The translations under genes were made by a program, and so were the position numbers. A stretch of 64,000 nt of DNA from Chamaelirium japonicum. Lineage: Eukaryota; Streptophyta; Magnoliopsida; Liliales; Melanthiaceae. The stretch is taken from positions 992,001-1,056,000 of the forward strand of contig CANTAL010000027.1 of NCBI GenBank assembly GCA_947650365.1. Direction: 5' to 3'. Below are positions 1 through 13,421 of this stretch, in pieces. Each line of letters starts with the position of its first letter. Positions within the stretch are counted from its first letter, which is position 1. The notes under the pieces are model-generated. The model was not told where the DNA came from. It ran no database searches and was given only the letters and a program-made list of their open reading frames with translations.

Positions 1-340
1 GATCGTACCAATGAAATAGAATGGATCGTACGAATGAATTAGAATGGATCGTGCTAATGAATTAGAATGGATCGTACGAATGAATTAGAATAGATTGTGC
101 GAATGAATTAGAATGGATTGTACGAATGAATTAGAATGGATACATTCGAGCGAATGAATTAGAATGGATCGTACGAATGAATTAGAATGGATCGTATGAA
201 TGAATTAGAATGGATCGTGCGAATGAATTAGAATGGATCGTACGAATGAATTAGAATGGATCATGTGAATGAATTAGAATGGATCGTACGAAAGAATTAG
301 AATGGATACATTCGTGCGAATGAAGTAGAATGGATCATAC
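1..340 (+). repeat. Right end of a preceding higher-order unit
   Basis: These first bases lie outside the 13.35-kb pair. They begin with the private variant GTACCAATGAAATAG and match, monomer for monomer, the stretch starting near 6,224 and its duplicate near 19,656. The array therefore continues to the left of the window with related units. Confidence 0.6.
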
Positions 341-609
341 GAATGAGTAAGAATGGATCGTACGAATGAAATAGAATGGATCGTATGAATAAATTATAAT
401 GGATCGTGCTAATAAATTAGAATGGATCGTACGAATGAATTAGAATAGATTGTGCGAATGAATTAGAATGGATTATACGAATGAATTAGAATGGATCGTA
501 TGAATGAATTAGAATGGATCGTGCGAAAGAATTACAATGGATCGTAAGAATGAATTAGAATGGATACATTCGTGCGAATGAATTAGAATGGATTGTACGA
601 ATAAGTAAG

Positions 610-626
610 AATGAATTAGAATGGAT
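610..626 (+). repeat. Scar of a 36-bp off-register deletion
   Basis: Near 617 the array reads AAGTAAGAATGAATTAGAATGG, written here as AAGTAAGAAT then GAATTAGAATGG. Copy 2 near 13,925 has 36 more bases between the same flanks: most of a GAAATAG monomer and part of its neighbour. The GAAT on both sides gives short homology for the deletion. The offset between copies rises from 13,318 (391 versus 13,709) to 13,354 (821 versus 14,175), which accounts for exactly 36 bp. Confidence 0.8.
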
Positions 627-3600
627 CGTGCTAATGAATTAGAATAGATCGTACGAATGAATTAGAATAGATTGTGCAAATGAATTAGAATGGATCGTAC
701 GAATGAATTAGAATGGATATATTCGTGCGAATGAATTAGAATGGATCGTATGAATGAATTAGATTGGATCGAATGAATGAATTAGAATGGATCGTACGTA
801 TGAATTAGAATGGATAAATTCATGGGAATGAATTAGAATGGATCGTACGAACGAATTAGAATGGATCATACGAATGAAATAGAATGGATCGTACGAAGGA
901 ATTAGAATGGATTGTACGAAAGAATTAGAATGGATCGTACGAAGGAATTAGAATGGATACATTCATGCAAAGGAATTAGAATGGATTGTATGAATGAATT
1001 AGAATGGATCGTGCGAATGAATTAGAATGGATCGTTCGAATGAATTAGAATAGATTGTGCGAATGAATTAGAATGGATCATACGAATGAATTAGAATGGA
1101 TACATTCTTGCGAATGAATTAGAATGGATCGTATGAATGAATTAGAAGAGATCGTCTGAATTAATTCGAATGGATCGTACGAATGAATTAGAATGGATAC
1201 ATTCATGCGAATGAATTAGAATGGATCATACGAAGGAATAAGGGTGGATCGTACGAATGAATTAGAATGGATACATTCGTGCGAAAGAATTAGAAAGGAT
1301 TGTATGAATGAATTATAATGGATCGTATGAATGAATTAGAATGGATCGTGCGAATGAATTTGAATGGATCGTATGAATGAATTAGAATGGATCGTACGAA
1401 TGAATTAGAATGGATCGTGCGAATGAATTAGAATGGATCGTACGAATGAATTAGAATGGATACATTCATGCGAATAAACTAGAATGGATCGTACGAATGA
1501 GTAAGAATGGATCGTACGAATGAAATAGAATGGATCGTACGAATGAATTAGAATGGATCGTACTAATGAATTAGAATGGATCGTACGAATGAATTAGAAT
1601 AGATTGTGCGAATGAATTAGAAAGGATCGTACGAATGAATTGGAATGGATCGTATGAATGAATTAGAATGGATCGTGCAAATGAATTAGAATGGATCGTA
1701 CGAATGAATTAGAATGGATACATTCCTGCGAATGAATTATAATGGATCGTACGAATGAGTAAGAATGGATCGTTGCAATAGAATAGAATGGATCGTACGA
1801 ATGAATTAGAATGGATCATGCTAATGAATTAGAATGGATCTTACGAATGAATTAGAATAGATTTTGAGAATGAATTAGAATGGATTGTACGAATGAATTA
1901 TAATGGATACATTCGTGCGAATGAATTAGAATGGATTGTATGAATGAATTAGAATGGATCATATGAATGAATTAGAATGGATCGTGCGAATGAATTTGAA
2001 TGGATCGTATGAATGAATTAGATTAGATCGTATGAATAAATTAGAATGGATCGTGCGAATGAATTAGAATGGATCGTATGAATGAATTAGAATGGATACA
2101 TTCGTGCGAATAAATTAGAATGGATCGTACGAATGTATCGTACGAATGAAAAAGAATGGATCGTACGAATGAATTAGAATCGATCGTGTTAATGAATTAG
2201 AATGGATCGTACGAATGAATTAGAATAGATCGTGTGAATGAATTAGAATGAATCGTACGAATGAATTAGAATAGATACATTCATGCGAAGGAATTAGAAT
2301 GGATCGTACAAATGGATTGTATGAAGGAATTAGAATGAATTAGAATGGATACATTCGTGCGAATGAATTAGAATGGATTGTATGAATGAATTATATTGGA
2401 TCGTATGAATGAATTATAATGGATCGTACGTATGAATTAGAATGGATACATTCATGAGAATGAACTAAAATGGAACGAACGAAGGAATTAGAATGGATCG
2501 TACGAAGGAATTAGAATGGATCATATGAAGGAATTAGAATAGATCCTACAAATGAATTAGAATTGATACATTCGTGCAAAAGAATTAGAATTGATTGTAT
2601 GAATGAATTAGAATGGATCGTACAAATGAATTAGAATGGATCGTGCGAATGAATTAGAATGGATCGTATGAATGAATTAGAATAGATTGTGCGAATAAAT
2701 TAGAATGGATCGTACGAATGAATTAGAATGGATACATTCGTGTGAATGAATTAGAATGGATCGTATGAATGAATTAGAATGGATCGTATGAAAGAATTCG
2801 AATGGATCTTACGAATGAATTAGAATGGATACATTCATGCGAATGAATTAGAATGGATCATACGAAGGAATTAGGATGGATCGTACAAATGAATTAGAAT
2901 AGATACATTCGTGCGAAAGAATTAGAATGGATTGTATGAATGAATTAGAATGGATCGTATGAATGAATTAGAATGGATCATGCGAATGAATTAGAATGGA
3001 TCGTACGAATGAATTAGAATGGATCGTATGAATGAATTAGAATAGATCGTGCGGATAAATTAGAATGGATCGTACGAATGAATTAGAATGGATACATTCG
3101 TGCGAATGAATTAGAATGGATCGTGCGAATGAGTAAGAATAGATCGTACGAATGAAATAGAATGGATCGTATGAATATATTAGAATAGATCATGCGAATG
3201 AATTAGATTGGATCGTGCGAATGAATTAGAATGGATCGTACGAATGAATTAGACTGGATACATTCGTACAAATGAATTAGAATGGATACATTCGTACGAA
3301 TGAATTAGAATGGATCGTATGAATGAATTAGAATTGATCGTATGAATGAATTCGAATAGATCGTACGAATGAATTAGAATGGATACATTCGAGCGAATGA
3401 ATTAAAATGGATCATATGAAGGAATTAGGGTGGATCATACGAATGAATTAAAATGGATACATTCGTGCAAAAGAATTAGAATGGATCTTACGAATGAATT
3501 AGAATGGATCGTACGAATGAATTAGAATGGATCGTATGAATGAATTAGAATGGATCATGCGAATGAATTAGAATGGATCATACGACTGAATTAGAATGGA

Positions 3601-5967
3601 TACATTCATGCGAATGAAATAGAATGGATCGTACGAATGAGTAAGAATGGATCATACGAATGAAATAGAATGGATCGTACGAATGAATTAGAATGGACCG
3701 TGCTAATGAATTAGAATGGATCGTACGAATGAATTAGAATAGATTGTGCGAATGAATTAGAATAGATCGTACGAATGAATTAGAATGGATACATTCGTGC
3801 GAATGAATTAGAATGGATCGTATGAATGAATTAGATTGGATCGTATGAATGAATTAGAATGGATCGTACATATGAATTAGAATGGATACATTCATGGGAA
3901 TGAATTAGAATGGATCGTACGAAGGAATTAGAATGGATCATACGAATGAAATAGAATGGATCGTACGAAGGAATTAGAATGGATCATACGAAGGAATTAG
4001 AATGGATACATTAGTGCAAAAGAATTAGAATGGATTGTATGAATGAATTAGAATGGATCGTGCAAATGAATTAGAATGGATCGTAGGAATGAATTAGAAT
4101 AAATTGTGCGAATGAATTAGTATGGATCATATGAATGAATTAGAATGGATATATTCGTGAGAATGAATTAGAATGGATCGTATGAATGAATTAGAATAGA
4201 TCGTATGAATGAATTCGAATGGATCGTACGAATGAATTAGAATGGATACATTTGTGCGAATAAATTAGAATGGATCATACGAAGGAATTAGAGTGGAGCG
4301 TACGAATGAATTAGAATGGATATATTCGTGCGAAAGAATTGGAATGGATCATATGAATGAATTAGAGTGGATCGTATGAATGAATTAGAATGGATCGTGC
4401 GAATAAATTAGAATGGATCATACGAATGAATTAGAATGGATCGTATGAAAGAATTAGAATGGATCGTGCGAATGAATTAGAATGGATCGTACGAATGAAT
4501 TAGAATAGATACATTTGTGCGAATGAATTAGAATCGATCGTACGAATGAGTAAGAATGGATCGTACGAATGAAATAGAATGGACCGTACGAATGAATTAG
4601 AATGGATCGTGCTAATGAATTAGAATGGATCGTACGAATGAATTAGAATAGATTGTGTGAATGAATTAGAATGGATCGTACGAATAAATTAGAATGGATT
4701 GTATGAATGAATTAGAATGGATCGTGCAAATGAATTAGAATGGATCGTATGAATGAATTAGACTGGATACATTCGTGCGAATGAATTAGAATGGATCGTT
4801 CGAATGAGTAAGAATGGATCGTACGAATGAAATAAATGGATCGTATGAATGAATTAGAATAGATTGTGCAAATGTATTAGAATGGATCGTACAAATGAAT
4901 TAGAATGGATACATTCGAGCGAATGAATTAGAATGGATCGTATGAATGAATTAGAATGGATCATATGAATGAATTAGAATGGATCGTGCGAATGAATTAG
5001 AATGGATCGTACGAATGAATTAGAATGGATCGTACGAATGAATTAGAATGGATCATGCGAATGACTTAGAATGGAACGTATGAATGAATTAGAATGGATA
5101 CATTCGTGCGAATGAATTAGAATGGATCGTACGAATGAGTAAGAATGGATCGTACGAATGAAATAGATTGGATCGTACGAATGAATTAGAATGGATCGTG
5201 CTAATAAATTAGAATGGATTATACGAATGAATTAGAATAGATTGTGCGAATGAATTAGAATATATCGTACGAATGAATTAGAATGAATACATTCGTGCGA
5301 ATGAATTGGAATAGATCGTATGAATGAATTAGATTGGATCGTATGAATGAATTAGAATGGATCGTACGTATTAATTAGAATGGATACATTCATGGGAATG
5401 AATTAGAATGAATTGTACAAAGAAATTAGAATAGATCGTACGAAGGAATTAGAATGGTTCGTACGAAGGAATTAGAATGGATCGTACGAATGAATTAGAA
5501 TGGATACATTCGTGCAAAAGAATTAAAATGGATTGTATGATTGAATTAGAATGGATCGTACAAATGAATTAGAATGGATCGTGCGAATGAATTGGAATGG
5601 ATCGTACGAATGAATTAGAATCGATTGTGCGAATGAATTACAATGGATCGTACTAATGAATTAGAATGGATACATTCGTGCGAATGAATTAGAATGGATC
5701 GTATGAATGAATTAGAATGGATCGTATGAATAAATTCGATTGGATCGTACAAATGAATTAGAATGGATACATTCGTGCGAATGAATTAGAATGGATCATA
5801 CGAAGGAATTAGGGTGGATCATACGAATAAATTAGAATGGATACATTCGTGCAAAAGAATTAGAATGGATTGTATGAATGAATTAGAATGGATCGTGCGA
5901 ATGAATTAGAATGGATCGTACGAATGAATTAGAATGGATCGTATGAATGAATTAGAATGGATCGTGC

Positions 5968-5990
5968 GAATGAATTAGAATGGATCGTAC
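5968..5990 (+). repeat. Representative consensus 23-bp monomer
   Basis: This copy matches the most common form: core GAATGAATTAGAATGG plus linker ATCGTAC. The core looks built from GAAT tetramers (GAAT, GAATTA, GAAT, then GG), which suggests an origin from a simpler GAAT/GAATG repeat. The linker holds a GATC site and, with the next monomer, two CpGs (GATCGTACGAATG). Common variants change the linker to ATCGTAT, ATCATAC, ATTGTAC or ATCGTGC, or the core to GAGTAAGAATGG, GAAATAGAATGG or GAATTCGAATGG. Confidence 0.95.
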
Positions 5991-6018
5991 GAATGAATTA
6001 GAATGGATACATTCGTGC
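5991..6018 (+). repeat. Representative long 28-bp monomer (ACATT insertion)
   Basis: The core is the same as in the 23-mer, but the linker reads ATACATTCGTGC, that is ACATT inserted between GGAT and CGTGC. Together with the next core this makes the near-palindrome CATTCGTGCGAATG, two 6-bp arms around TG. Long monomers recur through the array at intervals of a few 23-mers, roughly 70-260 bp apart in the first 1.5 kb. They are spread through all higher-order units, so they predate the larger duplications. Confidence 0.93.
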
Positions 6019-9000
6019 GAATGAATTAGAATGGATCGTACGAATGAGTAAAAATAGATCGTACGAATGAATTAGAATCGATCATACGAATGAATTAGAA
6101 TGGATCGTATCAATGAATTAGAATGGATCGTGCAAATGAATTAGAATGGAACGTACGAATGAATTAGAATGGATACATTCGTGCGAATGAATTATAATGG
6201 ATCATACGAATGACTAAGAATGGATCGTACCAATGAAATAGAATGGATCGTACGAATGAATTAGAATGGATCGTGCTAATGAATTAGAATGGATCGTACG
6301 AATGAATTAGAATAAATTGTGCGAATGAATTAGAATGGATTGTACGAATAAATTATAATGGATACATTCGTGCGAATGAATTAAAATGGATCGTATGAAT
6401 GAATTAGAATGGATCATATGAATGAATTAGAATGGATCGTGCGAATGAATTAGAATGGATCGTATGAATGAATTAGAATGGAATGTATGAATGAATTAGA
6501 ATGGATCGTGCGAATGAATTAGAATGGATCGTACGAATGAATTAGAATGGATACATTCGTGCGAATGAATTAGAATAGATTGTACGAATGAATTAGAATG
6601 GATACATTCGTGCGAATGAATTAGAATGGATCGTACGAATGAGTAAGAATGGATCGTACGAATGAAATAGAATGATTTGTACGAATGAATTAGAATGGAT
6701 CGTGCTAATGAATTAGAATGGATCGTACGAATGAATTAGAAAAGATTGTGCAAATGAATTAGAATGGATCGTACGAATGAATTAGAATGGATACATTCAT
6801 ACGAAGGAATTAGAATATATCGTACGAATGGATCGTACGAAGGAATTAGAATGAATTAGAATGGATACATTCGTGCGAATGAATTAGAATGGATTGTATG
6901 AATGAATTAGATTGGATCGTATGAATGAATTAGAATGGGTCGTATGTATGAATTAGAATGGATACATTCATGGGAATGAATTAGAATGGATCAAACGAAG
7001 GAATTAGATTGGATCATACGAAGGAATTAGAATGGATCGTATGAAGGAATTAGAATGGAACGTACGAACGAATTAGAATGGATACATTCATGCAAAAGAA
7101 TTAGAATGGTTTGTATGAATGAATTAGAATGGATCGTATAAATGAATTAGAATGGATCGTGCGAATGAATTAGAATGGATCGTACGAATGAATTAGAATA
7201 GATTGTGCAAATGAATTAGAATGGATCGTACGAATGAATTAGAATGGATACATTCGTGCGAAAGAATTAGAATGGATTGTATGAATGAATTAGAATGGAT
7301 CGTATGAATGAATTAGATTAGATCGTGCGAATGAATTAGAATGGATCATACGAATGAATTAGATTGGATCGTATGAATGAATTAGAATAGATCGTTCGAA
7401 TGAATTAGAATGGATCGTACGAATGAATTAGAATGGATACATTCATGCGAATGAATTAGAATGGATCGTACGAATGAGTAAGAATGGATCGTACGAATGA
7501 AATAGAATGGATCGTACTAATGAATTAGAATGGATCGTGCGAATGAATTAGATTGGATCGTGCGAATGAATTAGAATGGATCGCACGAATGAATTAGAAT
7601 GGATACATTCGTACGAATGAATTAGAATAGATCGTACGAATGAATTAGACTGGATCGTATGAATGAATTAGAATGGATCATGCGAATGAATTAGAATGGA
7701 TCGTACGAATGAATTAAAATGGATATATTCGTGCGAATGAATTAGAATGGATCGTATGAATGAATTAGAATGGATCGTATGAATTAATTAGAATGGATCG
7801 TATGAATGAATTAGAATGGATCGTGCGAATGAATTAGAATGGATCGTACGAAAGAATTAGAATGGATCGTATGAATGAATTAGAATGGATCGTGCGAATG
7901 AATTAGAATGGAACGTATGAATGAATAAGAATGGATACATTCGAGCGAATGAATTAGAATGGATCGTACGAATGAGCAAGAATGGATCGTACGAATGAAA
8001 TAGAATGGATCGTACGAATGAATTAGAATGAATCGTGCTAATGAATTAGAATGGATCGTACGAACGAATTAGAATAGATTATGAGAACGAATTAGAATGG
8101 ATCGTACGAATGAATTAGAATGGATTGTACGTATGAATTTGAATGGATCGTACGAATGAGTAAGAATGGATCGTACGAATGAAATTGAATGGATCGTACG
8201 AATGAATTAGAATGTATCGTTCGAATGAATTAGAATGGATCATGTGAATGAATTAGAATGGATCGTACGAATGAATTAGAATGGATACATTCGTATGAAT
8301 GAATTAGAATGGATCGTACGAATGAATTAGACTGGATCGTTTGAACGAATTAGAATGGATTGTGCGAATGAATTTGAATGGATCGTACGAATGAATTAGA
8401 ATGGATACATTCGTGCGAATGAATTAGAATGGATCGTATGAATAAATTAGAATGGATCGTATGAATGAATTAGAATAGATCGTGCGAATGAATTAGAATG
8501 GATCGTACAAATGAATTAGAATGGATCGTGCGAATGAATTAGAATGGATCGTACGAATGAAATAGAATGGTTCGTACGAATGAATTGGAATGGATCGTGC
8601 TAATGAATTAGAATGGATCGTTCGAATGAATTAGAATAGATTGTGCGAATGAATTCGAATGGATCATACGGATGAATTAGAATGGATACATTCGTGCGAA
8701 GGAATTAGAATGTATCGTACGAATGGATCGTACGAAGGAATTAGAATGAATTAGAATGGATACATTAGTGCGAATGAATTAGAATGGATCGTATGAATGA
8801 ATTAGATTGGATCGTATCAATGAATTAGAATGGATCGTACGTATGAATTAGAATGGATACATTCATGGGAATGAATTAGAATGGATCGAACGAAGGAATT
8901 AGAATGGATCATACGATAGAATTAGAATGGATCGTATGAAGGAATTAGAATGGATTGTACGAATGAATTAGAATGGATACATTCGTGCAAAATAATTAGA

Positions 9001-12000
9001 ATGGATCGTACAAATGAATTAGAATGGATCGTACGAATGAATTAGAATGGATCGTACGAATGAATTAGAATAGATTGTGCGAATGAATTAGAATGGATCG
9101 TACGAATGAATTAGAATGGATACATTCGTGCGAATGAATTAGAATGGATCGTATGAATGAATTAGAATGGATCGTATGAATGAATTTGAATGGATCGTAC
9201 GAATGAATTAGAATGGATACATTCGAGCGAATGAATTAGAATGGATCATACGAAGGAATTAGGGTGGATTGTACGAATGAATTAGAATGGATACATTCGT
9301 GCGAAAGAATTAAAATGGATTGTATGAATGAATTAGAATGGATCGTACGAATGAATTAGAATAGATTGTGCGAATGAATTAGAATGGGTCATATGAATGA
9401 ATTAGAATGGATACATTCGTGCGAATAAATTAGAATGGATCATATGAATGAATTAGAATGGATCGTATGAATGAATTCGAATGGATCGTACGAATGAATT
9501 AGAATGGATACATTCGTGCGAATGAATTAGAATGGATCATACGAAGGAATTAGGGTGGATTGTACGAATGAATTAGAATGGATACATTCGTGCGAAAGAA
9601 TTAAAATGGATTGTAGGAAAGAATTAGAATAGATCGTATGAATGAATTAGAATGGATCATGCGAATGAATTAGAATGGATCGTACGAATGAATTAGAATG
9701 GATCGTATGAATGAATTAGAATGGATCGTGCGAATGAATTAGAATGAATCGTACGAATGAATTAGAATGGATACATTCGTGCGAATGAATTAGAATGGAT
9801 TGTATGAATGAGTACGAATGGATCGTATGAATAAAATAGAATGGATCGTACGAATGAATTAGAATGGATCGTGCTAATGAATTAGAATGGATCGTACGAA
9901 TAAATTAGAATAGATTGTGCGAATGAATTAGAATGGATCGTACGAATGAATTAGAATGGATCATATGAATGGATTAGAATGGATCATGCGAATGAATTAG
10001 AATGGATCGTACGAATGAATTAGAATGGATACATTCGTGCGAATGAATTAGAATGGATCGTACGAATGAGTAAGAATGGATTGTACGATTGAAATAGAAT
10101 GGATCGTACGAATGAATTAAAATGGATCGTGCTAATGAATTAGAATGGATCGTATGAATGAATTTGAATAGATTGTGCGAATGAATTAGAATGGATCGTA
10201 CGAATGAATTAGAATGGATACATTCGTGTGAATGAATTAGAATGGATCGTATGAATGAATTAGAATGGATAGTATGAATGAATTAGAATGGATCATGCGA
10301 ATGAATTAGAATGGATCGTACGAATGAATTAGAATGGATCGTATGAATGAATTAGAATGGATCATGCGAATGAATTAGAATGGGTCGTACGAATGGATTA
10401 GAAAGGATACATTTGTGCGAATGAATTAGAATGGATCATACGAATGAGTAAGAATGGATCGTACGAATGAAATAGAATGGATCGTACGAAAGAATTAGAA
10501 TGGATCGTGCTAATAAATTAGAATGGATCGTACGAATGAATTAGAATAGATTGTGCGAATGAATTAGAATGGATCCTACCAATGAATTAGAATAGATACA
10601 TTCGTGCGAATGAATTAGAATGGATCTTATGAATGAATTAGATTGGATCGTTTGAATGAATTAGAATGGATCATACGTATGAATTAGAATGGATACATTC
10701 ATGGGAATGAATTAGAATGGATCGTACGAAAGAATTAGATTGGATCATACGAAGGAAATAGAATGGATCGTACGATGGAATTAGAATGGATCGTACGAAG
10801 GAATTAGAATGGATCGTATGAATGAATTAGAATGGATACATTTGTGCAAAAGAATTAGAATGGATTGTATGAATGAATTAGAATGGATCGTGCAAATGAA
10901 TTAGAATGGATCGTGCGAATGAATTAGAATGGATCGTACGAATGAATTAGAATAGATTATGCGAATGAATTAGAATGGATCGTACGAATGAATTAGAATG
11001 GATACATTCGTGCGAATGAATTAGAATGGATCGTATGAATGAATTATAATGGATCGTACGAATGAATTAGAATGGATACATTCTTTCGAATGAATTAGAA
11101 TGGATCATATGAAGGAATTAGGGTGGATCGTACGAATGAATTAGAATGGATACATTCGTGCGAAAGAATTAGAATGGATTGTACGAATGAATTAGAATGG
11201 ATCATATGAACGAATTAGAATGGATCGGCCAAATGAATTAGAATGGATCGTAAGAATAAATTAGAATGGATCGTATGAATGAATTAGAATAGATCGTGCA
11301 AATGAATTAGAATGGATCTTACGAATGAATTAGAAAGGATACATTCGTGCGAATGAATTAGAATGGATCGTACGAATGAGTAAGAATGGATCGTACGAAT
11401 GAAATAGAATGGATCGTACGAATGAATTAGAATGGATCGTGCTAACGAATTAGAATGGATCGTACGAATGAATTAGAATAGATTGTGCGAATGAATTAGA
11501 ATGGATCGTACAAATAAATTAGAATGGATCGTATGAATGAATTAAAATGGATCGTGCGAATGAATTATAATCGATCGTACGAATGAATTAGAATGGATAC
11601 ATTCGTGCGAATGAATTAGAATGGATCGTATGATTGAGTAAGAATGGATCGTACGAATAAAATAGAATGGATCGTACGAATGAATTAGAATGGATCAGGA
11701 TAATGAATTAAAATGGATCGTACGAATGAATTAGAAAAGATAGTGCGAATGAATTAGAATGGATAGTACGAATGAATTAGAATGGATATATTCGTGCGAA
11801 TGAATTAGAATGGATCGTATGAATGAATTAGATTGGATCGTATGAATGAATTAGAATGGATCGTACGTATGAATTAGAATGGATACATTCGTGGGAATGA
11901 ATTAGAATGGATCGTATGAAGGAATTAGAATGGATAATATGAATGAAATAGAATGGATCGTACGAAGGAATTAGAATGGATCATATGAAGGAATTAGAAT

Positions 12001-12224
12001 GGATCGTACGAAAGAATTAGAATGGATCGTATGAATGAATTAGAATGGATACATTCGTGTGAAAGAATTAGAATGGATCGTATGAATGAATTAGAATGGA
12101 TCGTGCGAATGAATTAGAATAGATCGTACGAATGAATTAGAATGGATCGTATGAATGAATTAGAATGGATCGTGCGAATGAATTAGAATGGATCGTACAA
12201 ATGAATTAGAATGGATACAATCGT

Positions 12225-12813
12225 ACGATCAATTCTAATTCATTTTAATTCATTTGTATGATCCATTCTAATTCATTCTAATTCATTTGTACGATCCATT
12301 TTAATTCATTAGCACGATCCATTCTAATTCATTCGTACGATCCATTCTATTTCATTCATACGATCCATTCTTACTCATTCGTACGATCCATTCTAATTCA
12401 TTCGCACGAATGTATCCATTCTAATTCATTTATATGATCCATTCTAATTCATTCGCACGATCCATTCTAATTCATTCATACGATTCATTCTAATTCATTT
12501 GTACTATCCATTCTAATTCATTCGCACGATCCATTCTAATTCATTCATACGATCCATTCTAATTCATTCGCACGAATGTATCCATTCTAATTCATTCGTA
12601 CGATCTATTCTAATTCCTTCGTACGATCCATTCGAATTCATTCATACGATCCATTCTAACTCATTCATACGATCCATTCTAATTCATTCGCACGATCCAT
12701 TCTAATTTATTAGCATGATCCATTCTAATTCATTCGTATGATCTATTCTAATTCATTCGCACAATCTATTCTAATTCATTCGTACGATCCATTCTAATTC
12801 ATTCTAATTCTAA
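12225..12813 (-). repeat. Inverted satellite block A1
   Basis: For about 590 bp the monomers read in reverse complement (CATTCTAATTCATTC cores, GTACGATCC linkers, and long monomers as GCACGAATGTATCC). The left junction lies within ATCGTACGAT (12,220-12,229). The right junction is the 14-bp perfect palindrome at 12,807-12,820. The block has its own private order of variants, including two ATTTGTA linkers at the left. An equivalent block lies 13,352 bp to the right. Confidence 0.93.
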
Positions 12814-12820
12814 TTAGAAT
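12807..12820. repeat. 14-bp palindrome at right junction of block A1
   Basis: ATTCTAATTAGAAT is perfectly self-complementary and sits where orientation returns from inverted to direct. The duplicate at 26,159-26,172 is identical. Confidence 0.9.
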
Positions 12821-13050
12821 GGATCGTACGAATGAATTAGAATAGATTGTGTGAATGAATTAGAATGGATCGTACGAATGAATTAGAATGGATACATTCG
12901 TGCGAATGAATTAGAATGGATCGTACGAATAAGTAAGAATGGATTGTACGAATGAAATAGAATGGATCGTATGAATGAATTAGAAAGGATCGTGCGAATG
13001 AATTAGAATGGATCATACAAATGAGTAAGAATGGATAGTACGAATGAAAT

Positions 13051-13078
13051 AGAATGGATCGTACGTACGATCCATTCT
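13051..13078. repeat. 28-bp perfect palindrome at left junction of block A2
   Basis: The arm AGAATGGATCGTAC is followed directly by its exact reverse complement with no spacer. One further T/A pair extends it on the outside. It is a head-to-head join of two monomers at the end of the linker. The identical palindrome lies at 26,403-26,430. Confidence 0.93.
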
Positions 13079-13421
13079 AATTCATTCATACGATCCATTC
13101 TAATTCATTCGCATGAATGTATCCATTCTAATTCATTCGTACGATCAATTCTAATTCATTCGCACAATCTATTCTAATTCATTCGTACGATCCATTCTAA
13201 TTCATTCGCACGATCCATTCTAATTCATTCGTACGATCCATTCTATTTCATTGGTACGATCCATTCTTACCCTTTCGTACGATCCATTCTAATTCATTCG
13301 CACGAATGTATCTATTCTAATTCATTTGTACGATCCATTCTAATTCATTCGCACGATCCATTCTAATTCATTTATATGATACATTCTAATTCATTCGTAT
13401 GATCCATTCTAACTCATTCGC
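13065..13421 (-). repeat. Inverted satellite block A2
   Basis: About 355 bp of reverse-complement monomers run from the 28-bp palindrome to CATTCGCACGAATG at 13,415-13,428, where two 6-bp arms meet around CA. The block includes one GAATGTATCC long monomer near each end and inverted forms of the GAAATAG and GAGTAAG variants in the middle. The direct-orientation interval between A1 and A2 is only about 250 bp. Confidence 0.92.

Noticed and set aside
5991-6018. CENP-B box in the long monomer
   Set aside because: The dyad CATTCGTGCGAATG does not contain the core bases of the CENP-B box as known from mammals. Only the idea of a box in some monomers is kept, as speculation.
12225-12813. Inverted blocks as a transposon or MITE with terminal inverted repeats
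   Set aside because: The blocks contain only satellite monomers in reverse orientation. There is no unique interior, no target-site duplication that can be told from the repeat, and no transposase.
13051-13078. Palindromes as rho-independent terminators, operators or replication origin
   Set aside because: They are simple head-to-head monomer joins. There is no neighbouring gene, T-run or other regulatory context.
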